A stretch of DNA of 64,000 nucleotides from Stenopsyche tienmushanensis (Eukaryota; Arthropoda; Insecta; Trichoptera; Stenopsychidae), in assembly GCA_008973525.1 (NCBI GenBank), contig WACJ01000046.1, positions 1,488,001 to 1,552,000 on the forward strand, in the 5' to 3' direction. How positions within the stretch are numbered: position 1 is the first letter of the stretch; each line of letters begins with the position of its first letter. Positions 35,401 to 50,400 of the stretch are shown here, in pieces. The notes below the pieces were generated by a model. It ran no database searches. It was given only the letters and a program-made list of their open reading frames with translations, and was not told the DNA's origin. A program made the position numbers and the translations under genes.

Positions 35401-38400
35401 AATCATCATGCAGTTGACCAAGGCACGAAATCAGCCTCTGTATTTTGTTGTAGTTCCTGATATTTAACATTGTTAAAACAAACACCAAAGACGATGTAAC
35501 ATAATTATTATGTAAGATAGATCGTAATATTCTTGAACTTTATTTTTGCGGTCAAAATCCAAAAACTATGTAATAAAATGTGCTCTCCATTCAAACATAC
35601 TGTATATTTGAACCCAAGATAATTGAATTAAGAGTCTGATCGTTTAATCGCGGAACTACTTACAGAAAAGCAAATTATAAAATTATTATTCAACATCTGA
35701 CCTTTGATTGCAGCTTACATTTTTGTGGTCCAGCATACGTTAGATAAATAGATCAAAAGTGGACTCAAAAAATCTCCGATAGATAAAAGGTCGATAAGCG
35801 ATGAGGATAATTTAACTACCAAAAAAATGCCTGTTCTCATATCTTAATGAAATAAAATGAAACTTTGTGTGATTGGGAAAGCAAAGAAATCTCGATCTTT
35901 CAAGGAAACTGAAATGAAAAATCTTCCTGTCTTTAATCAAAATCATCTGTCAAATTAGTTCTAAAAGAAATGGGTTCCAGATGTGCAAGTTTTTAAAAAA
36001 AAGTAATTATTAGATAATGCTCCTTCTCATCCAAATGAAATCTTATTAAAAACAAGCAATGAACTTATAGGCGATGATTGCAATTTTTTTAATCCAACCA
36101 GGGTGATATAATATCAATATAGCATTAGATAACGTGGAGCGGGGGTGCACGCACGCGGGTTCGTTCTACTTTCGGGCCGTTATGTAGCCGAGCAATAGGA
36201 TGGATGTAGACAGGCGGCGAATAGAAAGTCTCTCGTCTTAGATAACATTTTTATTAATCATGCGATCTGGTCACGGAAAGCACGACTCTTGCTTCAAAAC
36301 ACAATTTTAGTCAAAACTAAAGCCATAAACACTTGTTCGATCGTGGAGAAAGATTCTTCTTGGCGTGCAAACATATTTAATGCACCCTGAAGAGAAAGAA
36401 AGTTTAAAATGTATTGAAAACGTGGATAGGGAAAACATCGAGAAGCAGCTCGATTGTGATTTAAATGATCCAGGTTTTAAATGCATGGATGATGCAGTTA
36501 TCCTTTCTTATGTTTCTCAGGTGGAAGAAAATGATTGTCACTACAAGTGAAGATACCAGTGATTACATTAGTCACTAAAGGGCGTTGAATTATGTTGAAA
36601 CATTGCTAAATTTCGCTGAACAAAATGTCTCTATAATCGAAATTATATTAGAAATTTGTTTAAAAAATCTCAAAAACAAACATTTTTTAAATTTAACTAC
36701 TAACGGCCACTTATCTACTTAACCATGAGCGTTTTTTTTTTAATGAATATGACTTATTAAAATTATGAAACAAAAATTTGTATTGTAAATATGATATTAT
36801 ATTCGAATATATAATATATATATATATCGAAACCAAGTAGAAATTTGATGATTTGGACCATCCGTGTTTTCCAATTATCCGAGTTCTTCCTCTCCGGTAT
36901 TAGCTTCGATAATTGAGAGTCTACTGTATATTTAACGATAACAAAATTCAAAGTCAGCTATGGTTGACTGCGAATAGCGTAGCAGCGAGAAAATTTGATG
37001 TCAGTGAGGATAACTTATATCTAAGGATAGACCCAAAAAATGTCCGAGAAATAGAAAATTGTTTTTTTTTTAGGTCACCATAAGAAATATTATTGACGAG
37101 TGCATCTCTGAAAAAACACGCTGTACATTAAACTGGAACATTATCATCGTCGGCCATTAATCTTGTATTTCCTTGGGGTTGTCACTCTTCTATTGTGAAT
37201 AACTGTAATTACGCGAAATGTAAATTCGGATAATTTATGAAAAAAATAGACAACGGAAGGCTTCGTTTCACGGAGACAATTTGCATAAGTCTCCATCAGA
37301 GTTTTGAAAGAGCGCTTTGCGGACGACACGTCCTTCGAATAATTTCCTCCCCAAATTGGGTCAATAGTTCGCTCCGTCGTACCTAAAGGAAATGTGCTAG
37401 CTCAAATTTGACAAGTCGTTAATTTCTCACTTGACAAACGGCACACGACAACGCCAAAATGGCGTAATGAATCGTCACGACGTTGTAACGAAACGCGAAC
37501 TATCGGAGTGCGTTACAAAATTAAAGCGTCGCTGTAATGCGCGTGTCGGGCACACGCAACGCCTAATAAAATGTTGGTTAACACTGAATCGAAAGTGCTG
37601 TCGGCCTTTTAAAAAGTGGTTCGTTTTGCCGAAACCACAAATCTGCACAAACATGCAAATATTCGTGCTTAGCAATAACGCGCGATTTTGATCCAATTAA
37701 GGAAACGTTGATATTATCCAGTGACTCCATACACTATTTTTTAAACAATTAAGTTTCCAATCGTGGAACTCGAAGAATGCTTCCGTTTCTGCAGTGCTAA
37801 TCAGTGTTACAAAATTCCTTTAGATGTTGTATTAAAAAATCGACAAAACCACTTTCGATAGCTTTCATTTTTAATGCACGGCTAATCAATAATTAATTGC
37901 GTTCGCCTCATCACACATTGAGTTGTTATTCAGACCAACGCTCAACCGCAAATATTGCATAAATAAAAGCAAACTATATTTTCATAATCAATCAAATTCT
38001 TTGGAATAAAAACATTCATCTACAGTGGGGTAATCAAATATTCTTCTTATTAACGTATGAAATAATAATTCCTTTATAAAAATCGACAATACTCTTGATT
38101 ATCTCAGACAGATTGAAAACATTTTTTTTAAAGTGAAAACTCAACTTAACTCAGTTTAATCTCAACTTTTCCTAGGACTTAAATTTCACTTCTATCGTGT
38201 GAGATTCTCATGCATATTCCTTCCTAAATGGATATATATAAATTTAACAAAAAAAAAAGTGACATGCACAAGTTTCAAATAGGATGATAAACATAGCGGG
38301 CACATGTTGAAAGCATCTTATGGACCATCTCATGGTCCATGGTCCATGGTCCGCAATCTTCATCGCGACTGCTTCAAGAAGCCCACCACGAGGCACTCTC

Positions 38401-41400
38401 GAGTCAAAGGGCAGTCCGAGGGCCGGACGCGCCCGTGCGCGTCTTATATTAGCCTGAATGGCCTCGCCAAGAAGAACGGGGGCATCCGCTATTCAATATC
38501 GATAGGGCTCCGCAGCCTCGACACGGACTCGCATCATACGACGGAAATCCTTATTTTACCTCTGTAGAGGCGGCGGTTCCTTATCTTCAACCTCTCATCC
38601 GTTCGAAAAGGAGGATCCCCAAAAAGAGACGAAAACAATTAAAACATTGTGATCTTTAACAATTAAGTTTATTTACCATTTGATGCAGCGATAATCACGA
38701 GGCAGAGGCTTGCGAATTAAATGTGAATATATCGCGAAATTAAAACATGATAGCGGCAAATGATGTTTGCATGCCAACAATTATACTCGATCAATCCGCA
38801 AGAGAGAATAGAATGCGTTCGTCCTGCAGCCCTCATAATCTACAACAGCATTAAAATCGACCTGATTTAACGACCAAAAATCAATATTTAATGGGAGAAA
38901 TTTAAATTATTTTTACAAAATCCAACACGTAATATTCCCACAACAATGCATAACCCTATCCTTCGATGAGATCACTTGTAGAAAATCTTATAGCGTTTAA
39001 ATAATATTTTTTGCGTATCAAAAGCTCAAACTACAAGCGCACTCAAAGTACAAAGAGAGCGGCCGGAATGAGTTTAGGTGCCATATCCAATATCGTATGT
39101 AGGCGTATCTCTGTATATGTATCTCCAAAGAAATTTTTCCAGGAATGGATTTTTATATAGTGGTTTTTTTATTGGCACATAATGAAATTAGGATATTTGA
39201 GCTGGAATTTTAAGTAAAAAAGGGTTTATGAGTGTCAATAATTTTTAAGTGGTTATCGACTTGAATCGATTGGCTAACAATCAGAATAATCAACACTTCC
39301 GATCCTAAATTTATTTATACCAATATATTATAGCAACGTTTGGTCTAATCAAATATATTATACAATAATCAATAATCAGTTCCTTTAGCGTATCAGATAT
39401 GCATGCTAACTTCTTCATAAGCAGCAATGAACGATGAATTATATTTTTTCTACTATTTTTATGCAACTCGCAATATCCACACATGCAATTCTTCAACTCT
39501 TTTTGGAAATTGAAGGCTCATATGTAGCACGTATATGATTTTTAAATTTATTACAAAATTGGAAGGACCTTCTCTAATTATATATGCAGTGAGGTGAACA
39601 AGTTTTTCTTCCGCTTCACTTTTAAAAATATACTTGCATAGTCAAGATTAGCCAGATTAATTATCTTTTGGATTCTAATCTATTGAATATTAAACCATGT
39701 TGATTTTTATTTTATTTAGTAATCCCCTATTATCTCTATATTTTTATTTTAAATTATTATTCATTGGAAGGTAACTAATGGCAAATATCTACTTTGAATT
39801 TCATAAAATGCCAGCCATCGTTAGTCTATATACATTGTCATATCTTTAGCAGTGGGAAATTTCTATGCTGTATAATTTTGACAATTGACCTGGATTTCAT
39901 CAATAATATCATTCATAAAATGTTTCAAACGTTGTTGAGAAATCTACAATTGATTGCGTTTCTGATCAACTATTAACAAATGCAGCACCTATCTTGTCAA
40001 CGGTCTTTTTATATCTAATTTTCCAGTTAAATTTGCACCATTATTTGATATGTGAGTTGCATTTACGTTAATTCTTTATACAGAAATTAATTAATTAATA
40101 AGAAATGCTTAAGACAAATACTCAATACAACATATAAGGTTCAAATAAAACCATTTATTTTGCCGCAATGGATGTTAAATTCATTGAAATACACTTGAAT
40201 TTTGTATAACACGGTTATATGATTGGTGAAAAATAATCAATTTTGTAATTTCTAAAAAAAAGTTCAATAACATCGATTATAGATTTTCGTTGCTGCTAAA
40301 CTATTTTAAATTTTGGGTTTCATTGACATTGAATTTTTCAATCAAACATTATGTTTTTGTCATTGTAATTTGATATCTACATCATGAGAGCTTTATTTTT
40401 CTTATTACTACTATTATTGCTGATCGTGAACGAGAATATATTTTTGACTGAAAAATAATCCTGCCAAAATTGCAGATCGTATTTTATTTAAATTTTTATG
40501 TACCATCCTATTTTTTGCTTCATTCAAATTTAAAGTTATAGCAATAGACGACAGTCTCTCAGATTTTTTTTTCGATGCAGAGAGATATTAAAATCTTATA
40601 TGTTATATTTGTAAATTATTAATATTTATGGAACTAATTTTGATTTAAAAAAATACACATAAACGCTTAGAAAATCATGGCAAACTGGTAAGACAAGGTC
40701 TTACAGCTAGCATAATTTGAATATAGCTACTTCCCCGTGCATATTTTTAAACCACAAAAAAATGACCCACAAATACCTTAATAATATTGTAAAGCCTATG
40801 ATTTACACAATTTTGATCCAGTTTATGCATTTGCATAATAATTTATAATGTATCTTGCACGCGATCTAACGTGGTGTAGCTTCTTGTCGAGGAACAAGAA
40901 CACGGTGAGATGTTGTTTTTAATTACACAATACTATTCAAATACCATAGCTGAGAAAACTTGGATATGATACAAATGCTTTTAAAATAGAAAGTATAATT
41001 TAAATGTGCATTAATTTTTTGTATATTTAAAATTAAAAATCTCTAGATTTTCTGATATCGGGGATTATTCGGGGGTATATTTCTGATATTTCTTGTATTA
41101 TTATCATTAGTTTTTTAGCACAATCGAATGAAAATGGTAACACATGGTCTGGTGAAAACTGACCAATGATCAATAATTTACAAATATGATTGTGTCAATA
41201 AAGACCACGAATTCGCAATATTCAGTTCCATATATCTGTCTTAATTGATGCCAAAATGACCGTGTGTCAACATTTTCACATTGTATTTTTGGTAATTGCT
41301 GCTATGTAAAGTATACCACAGCAGTGAACAAGAATGCTTTTTTCCGGGTCCATGTGAGCTTTTAATTTAAATATACGAGTGATTACGAATACGGCTTTCG

Positions 41401-44400
41401 GATAGAAACAATGGAGCTTTTTACAGTATCCCTCAAAATATAAATATGGGTTAAATATTTGGTAACCCGAAGCTACAAAAGCTACCGGCAGATTTTATGG
41501 TTTGAGATAAAGGCTCTATGTACGCATGAAGCACTGTGAAAATGGAAAAACAAATAAGCTCCTACTTTTGTACTCGTATAAAAATAGACAGAGAGATTCT
41601 CCACAAAAAAAGGACACGTCTGGAGTGCTTCAGACGATCCATATTAAGTTTACACTGAAAACAAAATTATACCCGTTTTCAAACACATTTTACACACGTG
41701 ACACGTCGCTAAAACATCCCCTGCGATATTGACTTATATCATCCACTTTACAAATTTAATTGTCAAACAAAGAACACTGAGAATGTTATTCTGCGACATC
41801 CCAGACAGCTCAATATGCTTCTAGTGCAAAAAAATCTCACAAAATTGACTTATCAATGGCAAATGACACATTTCATCCGATGTCCGATCTTACTTTCGAT
41901 TGTGGCAAGTTGACATTTTGTCCGGTATAATCTACTTGTTATTTCAGCAAAAAGTACCATTACGCGGAAATACTCAGAGAAAATGTAGTTTAAAAGATAA
42001 TTTCTCGCTTGAACAATGAGAGCGATTCAACCATAAATCTTCTAAGGTCGTTTATTTATTGATGGCTGCAGCAAAAAATGCAATGCATTTCTCCAATTAC
42101 GCTAAATAATTCAGACGTAAGTAAAAAATAATCCTGTCCAAACCACTCGGAAGGAAAGCATTCAACTAGTTATTTAATCGAACTTGTTACCGAATTCATC
42201 CGGGACTTTGTATTTGGTTTTAACAGACACAGATTAAGTGCCATTCATTCGCGACGGATAATTATATAGTATTTTTCTATTTTGTGTTTTAATTTTATAT
42301 AAATAATGCCCTAAAAGATAGGACTTATCATGCAATTGATTATCCGGAGATTCAAGTAATATATAGCATCTATGCGTCAGAAAAATATAGTTCATAGCAT
42401 GAGTTTTATGATTTCAATGTAGATTTATAGATAATAATGATGCGGATAATATAGAATTTTCAAAAAATAGTTTGCCTCTATACAACGACCCCTAAAATTA
42501 GTGGTATGAAAGAATAAAATATGTAATCACTTACCTAATATCCCTAACCACTGATATCCCTAAAATGGAAAGGAATCAGCATTCGTACAAGAAAAGGAAG
42601 GAGCTCATCTACATGAGGCATTTTTTTTAATTTAAAGGATGGAATAACATCCCAAATCACCCATACCATAAGAAGAACTTGTGGAACCAATGATAAAGAT
42701 TAACTCCACAGCAAGACAGTGACAATTTCATAGAAAAAACTTATAACTTCCATATTTTGACTTATTTTTTGGATTTTAAATTCACATTTAAAAAAATCTC
42801 AGTTGATAACTATTAATATCTTTGATACAAGAAAATACGTATGTGGGTTTAAGTCCAATTTATCTTTCTGCGTCTCCCTTATATTCTTCTATTGTACGAT
42901 ACCTAACATATCACAGGTGTATGTCCTCAAACACAAACGTCCTCATCTTTCGGACGTCTAAAACGTATGTACCGAAAACTGTATTGAACCAGAGATCAAA
43001 AAGAAGTGAACCAATTTTTTAGATAGAAGATTTAACCCAATGGTTGTAATACTACCGTAAAAAAACAAAATATCACTTGACCTAAGTTTACTTAAATGCC
43101 ACGCCTATCAATAATGATTAAACTAATTGGAATCGTACATAACGCTAATTGATGCGAATATAACATCTACCCACCCACCCACCCACATCAACTGACAAGT
43201 ATACAAATTTATCCCCTTATTTTACGAAAAGTTATTTTTGTGCGATATATATATCACTGAGACAATTATACTCAATGATTCTGTGGCACATCTTCTCTAC
43301 CCTTCTACCCACTAACATGTTACATTTCGATGTTTATTTAAAAACTCAAAACTCCAGCAGATAAGTTAGCTTAATTTTAGTGCACCATATTCAACATTTT
43401 TATTATTAAAGCGTTTCTATGAAAACATGCGATTAATTTTATTGATAAAATTTATTTACACATACATTTCAATTTATAATAGTTATCGTCAATGTAAGAA
43501 ATGAAGTGTTTAGTCAGTTTTTACCCTGATAAAAATAATTAAAATATACTCTTTTTCAAAGTATTCTGTTTAAGGATTACATCATTTGAAGATTTAGTAC
43601 ACAGTCGCTTGTTTGGCTATTCGATTGGGGGCGTACATTTGAAAATAATTGATTACAACCATTTTGCTTGCAAACCCAAGCTTGAAATTAAATCAAGACA
43701 TTGTGCGGTTTTTTTTTTCGTTTTACATCACGCAAATATTTATCCAATCTATTCCATATAGGCTTACGTCGGGGTATCGAAATAATTAAATATGATCCTA
43801 GTAATACACTCCCCTAATCTTCCATACAATATTAATTACTTTTGATCTGTATAATATGGGGTGTGATTATTGACTCTGCCGTATTTAATATAATTAGCGA
43901 TATATATCCTGAATAGGTTATACGACTCTATTGAGGCGTACATAAGCGCCTTGTCTTCATTTCTCGACCACCCACACGCCGTGGGGGTTGAAAATTCTTG
44001 AATAATATCCGCTCTCACCCTTAATTTCAAAGTCGAAATTATTCCGCGGATAAATACCCCTTTTGGATCAATTTCACTTTGACTAATCTCACTTTAACAA
44101 TTCACGCGTATTTCTAAGAATTTCTCGAGTGCTGCGATGAACATCCTCATACGCCATTTTATGCTAGATAAGGGATTATAGAAAACACGAGGAACGTTTC
44201 AAGGGGGTGCCCACTCCCGGATTATATTTTGCCTTCGGAAGGGATGGAAAAAACTAAATCCGTTTACTTTACAGCTTACCTCCTTTTTCTGGTTATTTTC
44301 GCGGTCCTTTAATACACTTCCTGTCGAAGGCTACCCATCATACATTAATGCTTTTATAATTTACAATATTGGATTATAATTATTTATGCTAATAATTACT

Positions 44401-47400
44401 ATAACCATTAAAATAAACAGTACTTGAAATATGCGGAAGTCAGAGTAAAATCTTTACGCATTGCAGCAATAATCACCGTTAACTTTTATAAATGATATCA
44501 TTGTTTAAGAATTTAATAAATCGACTCAATGAAATTATTTTGAATGCTTTTTGATTTACACTGTTAACACGAAAACTCGCGTAAAAAATACGTACCGCCT
44601 CTACTGCGTGTGTTTCAATACGTAGCATAAAACAACCACTAGATCTGTAGCTTACCTATTTTATTATATATTACACAACCAGTATATATTTTAACCAGTT
44701 TCGATATAATAAGCTTGATCAGAAATTTTCCTAAAATCCAAAATATAGAAAATAATTTTCCCCATATCAACAAATTTAAAATATCTGAAGTATCAATACT
44801 CCCAATCGACAGTCTTTACCATTTGAGTAGTGAGCTAATTTAAAATCGCCATAAACCTAGATGCTATATTTGCTGGTCCGCCACTTATCGTCAAACAAAT
44901 GTATTTATCTGTCAGAACCGTCGCAGCGTGTATGAAATTTGTATTTAAATAAATAAACACTGTTGATAACACACAATATTCGGTCATTTCTTTGCGTAAA
45001 TATAAATAATACACTTGAAATCGATTCATTAACTCATTCACATATCATTACTAGTCGATAAATTTGGGTTAACCATCTATACAATCGTACATTGTATGTA
45101 AGATTCTCTCTCCGTCTCTGTCTCTCATTCACAATTTCCAATCTGCAAGATACTCTCTCCGTCTCTGTCTGTCTCCGAGGTCAACGTGTAAGAATGCTCT
45201 TTCTTAGTCACTGTAATTCGGACACAATATTGTGTCTTACCTCTTTAAGGGGTTAATCCAGCTTTAGCCCAATTTATTGGATCTGAAAAAATAAATACTG
45301 AGACGTTTAATAAAATCGTCCAAAGCAATTAACTATGTATGAAATACTTAATAATAATAAATATTTAATATATGGTATTTTTCTTCCAAATATAATAAAA
45401 CCCATGCATGAAAATTATTTAAAATTTATTTTTAAATTCCAGTTAAGATTCCATGAACCAATTTTACTTGTAATAGAAACATTTCATCATTTGTTGCTTT
45501 TGATGCTCCTCAATTACAATATGGTCAAATCGTCTCAGTTGACCGCCTGTTACATTCATGGTACAAGTTCGGATTTCTATAGACGTAATTTTTCTTAGAA
45601 TTTCTCTTCTTCAGGCAACGTCTGAGGACCGAACCAAATTTGAACAAATTCATTGCCAATGAAGAATTTGGATCTGATTTACCAACAACTCGTGGGCTAA
45701 AATTAAAAGCGCATCTACATAATGCAAACGAGCTAACGAACCCTCAATCCAGAAACACGATTATTGAATAATTAAATACATCCAAACGAGAATGTACTAA
45801 TAATTCCGAATCATGCGTCAATTCTATCCCATCCATAAAGCCTATTATAGCACCATTGTGTTACAACCGCAATAAGCTGGAATTCAAAAGAGATAACATT
45901 GTTCAATATATCAATTATTCATTGGCATACGATTTCCTGTATATCATTACTCCATTTCAATTTAATCCCTATAAAAATATTTCATCTGAAATCGAAACAA
46001 TTCAAAGCCTCCAAGCAGTTCTTGTAAATTCACTTACAATAAATGCACTTGAATGTTTAGTAAAGTTACAAGTGTGTATTTTCTTAAATTATAAATTATC
46101 GAACGAAAATTTAATTTTTTGCTGATTAATATAGTTGTGAAATGTGATTATATAGATTTAATAGTGTGCAAATTTCATTCCGACTAATCATTATGTGTAC
46201 ATAAAGGACAAAGGAACAGACCCACATTAAATTTCAATAATATAAATTAATTCATCTATTTCTATAGATACAAACATTCGCAGTCTAGGACCTAAATCAT
46301 TATGGAAACATCTATTTACTAATTTAATCATGTAATCTCATATGTACCTATAAACAGTCTCGTAGCTAAGCGGTTGGACTCGTAACTCAATCATCTTGGG
46401 TGCGAATCTTACAGGAGGTGTGGCTGGCGACCACATTTTTAAAAACATAAATATGCCATGAAAAACCATGTCAAAATGATTGGCAATCGTTCCATAAAAG
46501 GGATCGCTAAAAGCCACCTCAAAAAAAATCTCATATTCATATATGATCATTATATTAACTCATTCCAGTCGCTCACTTGACATTTTTGAGGGTTAGGGGA
46601 ATTTTTTGTTACATTTCACACATAGGCTCTGTATCCTATTTCGTGGGTCACACAGTTTCCAGACCTGATACCACTGGATTTCTTTACCTGGGGGCATGCC
46701 CTAATCTGTGACTCGCACGGTCTCTAAATCTGATACTACTGAATTTCTTTGTCTAGAGACACGCTCTATTTCATGGCTCGCATGGTCTCCAGATTTGACA
46801 CCATAGAATGTATTTGCCTAGGGACGTGCAAAAGAATTAATTTACACGACAGAGTAACCCACAAAAAAATCTAAATTGAAAGAATAAGCGCCGCCTTTGC
46901 AAAAATTAAAGAGGAAATGCTACTTCAGACAACTACAGTTGAAATAAAGAAAAGGTATCGTTCGTGAATAAAAAGCAGAGGTGGCCAATTTAAACAAATT
47001 TGGTTAATAAATTAAATAAAAACATTTTAAGCATAAAACCTATTTTCTTAACCCTGACCCCAGCAAACTGATATCTCTTCAAGTTTAACGACTTATCGAA
47101 TGATTTCTATGATATGTAGCATATCTTTGGAAAGAGTATAATTTAGAAAACTTTTTAAAACTAAACTAAGTTCAAAATAGTTGTTAGTTTTTTGTTTAAA
47201 GAATTTAGGAGTTGACATCTCTCATTTATTTGCACATTTGATGTGACTTTGGAAGCTCAGAGGCAAATTTCTTTAAAACAATTGCATAAAATAATTTGAA
47301 TTGAAAATATATTGCAAAATACAAAAACGTTATTTCGTACTATTAAGGCCACATATTAAAAAGTTATGATGATTTAAAGGAGAAACTTTGGGTACTTTTT

Positions 47401-50400
47401 CAAAATATTTTATGAAAAGTTCAAGGATATCAATATTTTTCATATACTTTTATCTGTTTTTATTGAGTTTAAAACACAGATAATCATAGAACTTGTTTTA
47501 ATTTGAATGCTGGCTAAAAAGTTACATCGATTTTTACAAAAGAAATATTATTTTGCAAAATCTTCGAAACTCATATGGACTCTAGGCAACACTTTATGCG
47601 AAATACAGCAGCCCGGAATGTGTTAATTATACATATTTATTTCATATGGATCCTAAGAAGTGTTTGATCAAATTGTCAAAGAATTTATATGAAAAACATG
47701 CTATAAGAGTGACAGATATATTATTTTATCTTTTTTTATGAATACTTACCATCTATACCAGCGCTTCTTAAACTTATGTAGTCCGCGGACCCCCTCTTGG
47801 AGCAAAATTTCTTTCGCGGACCCCCTCTTGAGCAAATTTTTTCTCGCGGACCCCCTTTTGAACAATTTTTTTTTGGTGAACCTCATCCCAACCCTTGTGA
47901 CTTAATTTTTCAAACAAACAAACATTTCCTGGCCAAAATAGAGCTTCTTATAATGTTTTCTGTAAATAATTTCACGAAAATATCTTATTCAACTACAGAT
48001 AAATGTTTGTTTTATATCTTCGCGGACCCCCGGAAATAGCTTCGCGGACCCCCAGGGGTCCGCGGACCCTGTTTAAGAACCGCTGATCTATACTATTAAA
48101 GTAGAATGCGATACCATAGCAATTTTAATGACCGCGCTCCATCCATTGCAAATATTTTTTATCGATAAATACAACTGTATTTTAACACAAAATACTGATC
48201 AAGAACCTCATCAAATTGATTTTTTTTCGATTGGATTAAAACATTGACACATCAAATACTATGGTCAAATTCCATTTACGGTTAATTTTTGGGAAAATAT
48301 GTTTGAATAGAAATGTTAAAATATTTGAACTCTCAGTTTGTTTGGGCAAAAAAATAAAATTGCATAAATTGGAAGAGATTTTCACATAAAGAATGTGCTT
48401 TTGTGGTTACGGTCGATTTATTTCATGACCACGTCGGATATTAAGCATTGTTCGGACATTTCCATTTCCGCAACGCTTTTCAACAGTTCTCCATATTTTT
48501 TTGCGATCGCCACCATAATTAAATCGATTATTCAGTATTAAATTCAGGAATCAAATATTTCAAACCGATAAATATTTTTTCCCAAATCAAAGTCATTCAT
48601 ATTGCTTGCCTTGACACACTTCTAGATCAACTCTTGGCACACACCAATCAAATTTATTCGGCATTAGACTTTTTAAATGTATTTAATTATAAGAAAAAAA
48701 ATATTTTGTCATCGGTCGGGTCGTGTAATATTGTTGCATTATATCAAGCCGAGGATAAAAAAATCATAATGAAATCAGTCAAATTATGCTAAATTTACAT
48801 TGCAAGAAGAATTTCATTTTTCTTACGATCGATCTTTTATTGGCATGTTTTGTTGTACATAAGAAGATAAATGAAACGAACCTTTTCCGTTTCACCACAA
48901 TCTTCTTCGTACTGGAAGAATTTTAGTGGCGTCTTCGCCTATAACGTGAAAATCTTTCAGCCTACTCCTGACATGTTCAGATTTATTTTATTACAAGTCC
49001 CAATTCCAATTCCCAAGCCTAATGGATTAGGATGCGGTAATGGAAAGAAACCTTTCGCTTAACAAAAACGCTCAAAAATATTAATGAACATCATCTAGAT
49101 CAATTACGCTTACAAATAAAACGTGTTTGTTTGTTTGCTCAGCTATAAATTATGAATATTTTCATACTCAGACAGACGAAAAAATTGTTCAATGTGCTAC
49201 ACCACCGATGATACTAATATCCGCCAGACGATATGTTACTCTTAAAAATCATAATAACTTTATTAATTAGAAATATTTTACTTCCAAATTTTCAGATTGA
49301 ATGATAAAATATCTAAATTTTACAAATTTGTACCTTTCATTTAATTTTTTTACTCGTTATCATCCAAAAAGGTCTATATAGTTTAAACCTAACGAATTTG
49401 CAGATTATTAATTTCAAAAATGTGTAAAATGCCATTACGACTTCTTCTAGAAATTTAAAATTAATGGCCATCTAAATAAATTTAAACTGTTGTTATTTTA
49501 TCAGCCTGGGTCCAAAAACTGAACTCACATATTTAGATTAATGAAATATTATATTTTGTGACCTTTTCTGATAATATATGAGGCATATCCCGAAAGTAAG
49601 TGTACTGTGATAATAAAGGGCTTTGGTTTTTTTTTGTTTTTTTTTATGAGTTGGTCATATTGAGTAGTAGAGGAGCATCTCCTGACAAAGCGAGCATAGC
49701 AGGAATACGGTAGTACGTAAATTCACGTTGTAGTGTCCAATTGCGTGAAAGATGTTGCTAAGAAATCCCACCAAGTGCGAGGCGGGTCAATAGGGTCCGC
49801 GAGTTTCTTGTGCGATTTCAATCAGAAGGCGATTATCTGGAATCTATTGTGACTGGAGATAAAAAAATGGTGGTTCATTAAGCGTCTGAATTAAAAAGAC
49901 AGACGTCACAGTGGTGTCACACCAATTTCCCATCTGCCAAAAAATTCAAAACCACAATTTATCCTCACACAGCTTTAGCCACCTCTTGGACTTATTTGGT
50001 TGAAATACTTTTAACCACCCCTCTCGTATTTCCCTGACTTGATGCCTTCAGATTGTCATATTTTCCCCTCTCTGAAAGAACACATGGGTGTAATTAAATT
50101 TTCTATCGGCGAGCAGATGCAGAAAGAGGTTCTGACGCGGGGAAAAGAGCTGGCGGAAGAGTTCTTCGAGGAGGGCATAAAGAAGCTTATGCCACGACAT
50201 TAACCGGGTTGGCGATATGGTTGAAAAATAGTTAACAAGTATATCAACAATATCCTGTGTTTTTTTTTCAAATACACTTTTTCTAAAAAAAATATTAAAT
50301 TTTAGTACACTTACTTTCGGGATATGCCTCGTACATAAGAATCCAAGCCTTTATATAATAATAAGAACTCAGTCAATCTGGCCGATATTATGATCCGATT

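Noticed and set aside
43165..43190. CCCA-rich simple repeat, considered as a CRISPR-like or telomeric array
   Set aside because: Only about four short units with no spacers: an ordinary microsatellite.
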